A program made the position numbers and the translations under genes. Positions 59,471 through 64,000 of a DNA stretch of 64,000 bases are shown in pieces (within the stretch, counting starts at the first letter, position 1; each line of letters begins with the position of its first letter). The DNA comes from Gautieria morchelliformis (taxonomy: Eukaryota; Basidiomycota; Agaricomycetes; Gomphales; Gomphaceae), in the NCBI GenBank assembly GCA_015179125.1, contig WHVA01000037.1, forward strand, positions 1 through 64,000, written 5' to 3'. Under the pieces are notes generated by a model, which made no database searches, was not told where the DNA came from, and saw only the letters and a program-made list of their open reading frames with translations.

Positions 59471-62366
59471 TAAGCCCATGACTGCCTTGAACACCCTGCC
59501 AGACGGGAGTAGGAAAGACCCTATTGTGATGTGCACGCATGGAGTCTGGCATCACATTAAAATGAGTTTAAACTGAGGGAGACCACGACGTATCCGATCC
59601 ACATGATTGACACTGAGATTCCAGTCGCACGAGCAGAGTGTATTTGAACTCCATGCGAGCACCATACAGTGTGGATGGGCATAAGTATACACGGATATGC
59701 CAAAAGCGATAGGCTTGCTGCGTCTCTGCGTGTCTGCCTTCAAGCCTGAACTGATACTTGAAGCCATTGTGACGACTGCGGGACGCGATTTGCTGCCTGC
59801 TGTGCCTCCAGCACTCGACTCATGAGTCATCCCGTGGTCCTGGTCCAACGCCAGCCAAGCAGGCGGTTCACAAAATGACTTATGGGCGCCACTTTTTGCT
59901 CGCACCGCCATGCGGCAGGGTTGCGCATTGGGCGGGAGAACATGCGCGGTTTCGTTTCCACGGGGAGGAAAGGTGGTGGTGGGTGGTGGGTTCACGAAGA
60001 TGCGTTGCATGTAATTTCCTGCGCGGCGGCGTGGGGTTAAGGCGGTGCGGCAGTTCGGGATGGACAATGTGGCGAGTGTGGTAGGTGCAACGTTGGGTGT
60101 GGGCGGGGTGGAGCGAGGGGTAGGTGCGGGCGTGTGTGAGGCGCTCGTGGCGATGGAGCTGATGTGGGAGCAGTTGTTGCTTTCGTCGTCGGCGGTGGCG
60201 TGTTTGTGCTGGGGTGGGTGGATGTGCGACGTGGCAGCGTGCCAGGGCCAGGTGGGGGTGGTGTACTGTTGCCCACAGCCGTGCCAAGCCCCCGTGATCC
60301 GGACCGCCCCAGCAGGGGTGATGCCCGCACATGGCTCACCTCCACGCGCCCGCGACACATCGACGTCACCTGCGGGGGCAGCGTTCTCCCAACCCCTGCG
60401 CCACTTCACGGAGGATCGTCCACCGCCAAGTCAATCGCCCAGCCGAGATAAAACTCGTGATCGCCTGGCCTGCTAAACCCGCTTGCCAGGCTGTCTTGAA
60501 GTACTGACGTCGTCTGGGGTGTCTTCGCGCCCACCTTTCAGTGTGCCCCATCCGCGCATCCAACCTGCATCCTGTTCAGGTCCCGCACGCGCTCCCTACC
60601 CTCAGAAATGCGCGCTCCTGGACGCGGAACCATGCGGATGTGCCGCGCCACGCGCCCCAGCTGCACATTCCTCTCCAGCTCTCTCATGCACATGCCTCGC
60701 ATTGGCACGGCGTGCCCTGCGCGGTGAACCGCGTGCGGATCATGCAGGAAGGAGCCACTTCTTGGTAGAAAACGTCATCATGAGCTCGTGCTCGTGGGCG
60801 GGGGCGGGGAGGCACGGGGAGTGCGATAGGGGACGTGAGGGGCGTGAAGGCTGGGGCCAAGTCTAAGGAGACCAGGGGCGTTGGCCAAAAGGGAGGAGAC
60901 ACTGTCGAATGGGACGTGCTATGAAGGAAGTTGGGTGCGGTAGAATACAACTAGCTACATGAAAGTATGTATAGTTTTCAGTTCAGCGTTGCATCTCAAA
61001 TGATGTGCGCACTTACGAGCCCTGACAAAAGTCGGCCACAGTCCGTCTCCGACTTTGCCAAACACTAGTTAGAAGTAGCATGGATCAGGATGTGGGCGTG
61101 TGGGTTGGACAAGGCCAACATTGGCAATGGAGGAAGACCGGGAACCTGCGACTCGATGACTGTCTGTCAAAATCCCAATTCCTTTCCTCGGAACAGCGAG
61201 CCGGTGACAGGGAAGCACATTATGTAAAGCACCGCCCAATCCTCGTCCATCGCCTTTCTAGCCATAATCAACATCTATAACTGACAGGTCTGACAGCTGG
61301 CATCACATCTGCCCAATTTGGACATCAACACCCTCTACAGGAAGGCGAGAGCGCGCTCCAGCCCCAGCCCCAGCCCCACGTGCCGCTTCGCAGGGCTCGT
61401 CCCCCAGCCCCGCGTCGCCAATCGCGCGCATGCGCTGCCCGCCGACATGCAAGTCGGCTCGACCGTGACGCTGAACTCCCGTGCCAGCTCCGTCTTGAAG
61501 AACTCCCGATGTCTGGAGGCGTCGCCGTCATTGTGGGCACGCCCACCTTGAGCATGCGCCCGGCCCTGTCTCCGCCCCCACCCCCGAACAACGCGCACTC
61601 CTGCACGCCGAACCACGCGGACGTCCCGCGCCATGCACCGTGGCCACACTCCAGCTGCCTATTCTTCTGGAGCTCTCCGGGCATACAGCTAGCACGGGTA
61701 GCGCCCCCAACGTTGCGGTAGGCGTGGGTCGTGGGGGAAGGGGCCGCCCCTGGAGTGACAGGTTGGGAAGAGAGCTTCATGAGCTCGTGACCGGTGGACG
61801 GGGGCGGGAAGGGCCAGCCGCGGGGCAGGAGGGCAGTGGGGGATGTGAGTGGTGGGAGGGTGGAGTCTAGCAAGTGGTGTTCTATACGAGATACACGGGA
61901 CTGGGCAACAGGACGTACCACCGGCTGGGTGGGGGTATATCTCCAGTGTCTGTGCGCGTGTCTGGGTCTGGGTCATTCTGGCGGATGGATGGATGGCGAG
62001 ACGAGGTGGAGAGGGCAGCAAACGCGTCATGCAGGTTGGACGAGCTGTTTATAGGCGAAGGGAGATACCGGAGACACCGTTCGTTCCCCTTGCTGGTCAC
62101 CCGGCACACACACACCCACTCCACCGTCCCCTCCACTGGAAGGCATACCGGAAACATCATACAAGTTCATGGCCGTGGGCGGGAGAGGGCGGTGGGAGAT
62201 ATGAAGCCTGGGAGGGAAGGCTGGTAGCAGTGTAGATGGGTAAAATGCGTGGTAATGCCATCAAAGATGAGGTCCGTGTCCATGTCCGTGTCTGTGTCAC
62301 GCTACCCTGAGTCAGGCATCTGTGTGCATGTTTGTCTTTGTTTGGTGGGTGGGAGTGCCCACACGA
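59470..62366 (-). other. GC-rich part of unit C: two minus-strand copies of the unrecognised gene
   Basis: Same arrangement as 28560-31476 in unit A. On the minus strand copy one (about 60366-60950) has the HxDDVFYQE-type leader. Copy two (about 61318-62160) reads STGHELMKLSSQ, QLECGHGAWRGTSAWFGVQE and SRHREFFKTELAREFSVTVE in successive frames. The conserved spacing and residues across three units suggest a once-coding gene; the frame changes suggest all copies here are now broken or heavily intron-bearing. Confidence 0.45.
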
Positions 62367-63411
62367 GACGAAAGCTCTCTTGGCTCAGAATTATCAGTAT
62401 GTGGTCGATAAGCGTTTATGAAATTTGATGGGAATGCGTCGTGTATCTAGGTGATGTCGTTTGTGTTTTACTCTGGATCCCACCAGTTACCGGTGTCCCA
62501 AGAGAGCTCACATGATTCACGACAGCTACAATTTTTTCCAATCTGAATAATCGAATAAATGCAAAAACATGCCAGGTACCGTTTATGCTGGCTAGGTTGC
62601 ATGGTCCCCATTCTAATAATATCACACTAGACAAAACTGCAAACATATCGCAGATCACCTCAGTGGCTTCCTGAGCTTTCCTGAGCCACTAGGCACAGCA
62701 CTACATCGCTGTCACAGCCGATACACCGAATGCACAATATCTCGGTTACCATGTTATTTCCCATGTCGATATTTGATGGTCTCTTTCTACGACCTCTTCC
62801 CATGTCGCACAGGACATGCCACCAACTGAGAAAATTCTCGTGTCACTATATCCACCCCATTGACACGAGGCTGATCTGATATGTCTGCAGAGACCATTCA
62901 ACGTCGCTACAGAATTACAGATACATGAACTCTGGCGATTGAGCTAGATCTCTCATACCGTCTCACTTCCTCGTGTTCCCATCGTAACCCACTGTAGATG
63001 CGTGATCTTAATGCACAACAGTGAGCTTTGCCGGAGTTGGTTTTCATGTGTTGTTATTCTGACACTGCACAACGGGTCCATAATGAGTGCCAAGTGTCCT
63101 TACAGGACAACAAGATTTAAATGCATCAGGCAAATCCAGGGTAGTAACCAACTCCTGACAAGAAGCCAAGTACTCGCTGGATGATGCTTCTTTGTTGTAT
63201 TACTAACTTTAATTCTTTTATATGATGTTCTTCTATAAGCCCCATCCGCGTTGCAAATTGTGGCATGCTTCAGCGATGGTGTGAATATCTGTTGGCCTGG
63301 CAGCACCCATAGACAGAATCTGTTATATAGACACTCCGCGGTTTCCTACTCCAACCCCACATCGCTACGCAAAACTTAGTCCCTCCTCTGCATCCCAGCT
63401 CTTCTTGTATC
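62367..63411 (+). other. Upstream region of DUF6533 copy D
   Basis: The least interrupted version of the unit's upstream segment (1,045 bp), with no insertion. It serves as the empty-site reference for the TIR element at 36099 and the CACTG element at 50998. No gene is seen. A TATATA box is at 63324-63329. Confidence 0.6.
63324..63329 (+). promoter_or_regulatory. TATA box of DUF6533 copy D
   Basis: TATATA 88 bases before the ATG at 63412, in the same conserved context as copies B and C. Confidence 0.5.
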
Positions 63412-64000
63412 ATGTCTCAGGTGGACGCCTCGGCTGTTATCCAGGCGATATCAGACAGGTCCATACTTACTACATTGAGTGTGATGCAAAACAACTTACC
63501 TGAACTAGTTTTGCGATCAACTCTGCCAGCTTCGCAGGGCTTAGTAAGTGTACATGTCCCTTCTAATTCCATGAGTTCCATACCTTGTTACACAGCACTA
63601 CTCTTCTTCGACACGCTTCTCACACTGCCATCTGAGGTCAGCCACATTTGGTACAAGACCGTCAGGCTCGGCGCCATTCTTTATTTACTTGCTCATTACA
63701 TGCCCTTGGTTTCGTTTCTTGTTTGGATATATGTCCACTTGTCTAACATTTCCGCTGAGGTGCATTACATCTATGGTTCTCATATGTAAACCCCCTGCTG
63801 ACTTGAATGAGTATCTAGTATGACTTTCATTTCCCATGCAAAAGCAACCTAGAGACTCACATATTTGGAGGAAATGTAATGCTATCATTCACCTCAGTTA
63901 TGCTTTTGGTGTTCTTTCTCTCATTGGAGTACAGGGTGAGGGATTACACCCACATATTGCTCAGGTAGAAATACCAACACAATTTATTTGTCTAGGCCTT
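63412..64000 (+). CDS. DUF6533 gene, copy D (cut by right edge)
   Basis: The exons equivalent to 1-5 of copy C splice in phase: MSQVDASAVIQAISD, then FAINSASFAGL, then LLFFDTLLTLPSEVSHIWYK, TVRLGAILYLLAHYMPL, and DSHIWRKCNAIIHLSYAFGV followed by LSLIGVQ. The window ends just after the next acceptor (GTCTAG). As far as it can be read this copy carries no damage, and its second intron has the best donor of the family (GTAAGT). The domain is DUF6533, a multi-pass membrane protein of unknown function. Confidence 0.7.

Larger units (their letters stand above)
27280..64000 (+). repeat. Tandem array of a 5.8-kb unit (A truncated, B and C full, D partial)
   Basis: Unit borders can be set at the recurring GAxGAAAGCTCTCTT word at 36038, 50657 and 62367. 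Each unit runs: upstream region with TATA box, DUF6533 gene, AT-rich spacer, then a GC-rich segment with minus-strand gene copies. Raw spacings are 14,619 and 11,710 bp. After subtracting the mapped insertions (678-bp TIR element plus 8,162-bp copia with Helitron in B; 2,384-bp CACTG element plus about 3.4-kb insertion in C) they fall to about 5.75 and 5.93 kb. Unit A begins inside the DUF6533 gene. The units are clearly similar over kilobases but not identical. Confidence 0.9.

Noticed and set aside
1-64000. CRISPR arrays, bacterial operons or riboswitches
   Set aside because: Introns, fungal protein families and eukaryotic transposons throughout; the tandem repeats seen have no spacer structure.

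Overview
The window looks like nuclear DNA of a mushroom-forming basidiomycete (Agaricomycetes). The evidence is the dense set of roughly 50-bp GT-AG introns, a Plavaka-type DNA transposon with a DUF6698 partner gene, several DUF6533 genes, and Ty1/copia and Ty3/gypsy elements of fungal type. No species can be named from sequence alone.

Layout. Positions 1-1719 (minus strand) hold the start of a copia element, interrupted by the start of a gypsy element that runs off the left edge. Positions 2064-9798 hold a decayed two-gene DNA transposon: a Plavaka transposase followed by a DUF6698 gene. Positions 10264-12776 hold tandem repeats, a captured Arg/Glu- and His-rich gene fragment, a tRNA-like SINE head, and a Helitron 3' terminus. 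Positions 13-19 kb are sparse, with two small hypothetical genes, a multi-exon agaric gene on the minus strand carrying two stops of CGA-to-TGA type, and a perfect 5 x 34 bp minisatellite.

Positions 19.9-25.8 kb are the conserved core: a CCC1/VIT1-type vacuolar iron transporter (splices cleanly, 337 aa), a HIT-domain protein, and a cytosolic M17 leucyl aminopeptidase with about 16 introns. A short copy of part of the aminopeptidase lies at 26.56-26.79 kb.

From about 27.28 kb to the right edge the window is a head-to-tail array of a 5.8-kb unit. It holds one truncated unit, two full units and the start of a fourth. Each unit carries a plus-strand DUF6533 membrane-protein gene and a GC-rich stretch with two diverged minus-strand copies of an unrecognised gene. 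Each unit has been expanded by its own insertions: a copia element with TSD CGGCC in unit A; a 678-bp TIR element and a copia element with TSD GGACA in unit B; a CACTG-ended element with TSD TATA and a 3.4-kb insertion in unit C. The unit-B copia carries a 3,652-bp Helitron placed exactly at an A^T site in its 3' LTR. That Helitron contains two solo LTRs and a set of tandem repeats that carry splice-like signals. Removing the insertions restores nearly equal unit lengths (about 5.75 and 5.93 kb), which is the main support for this reading.
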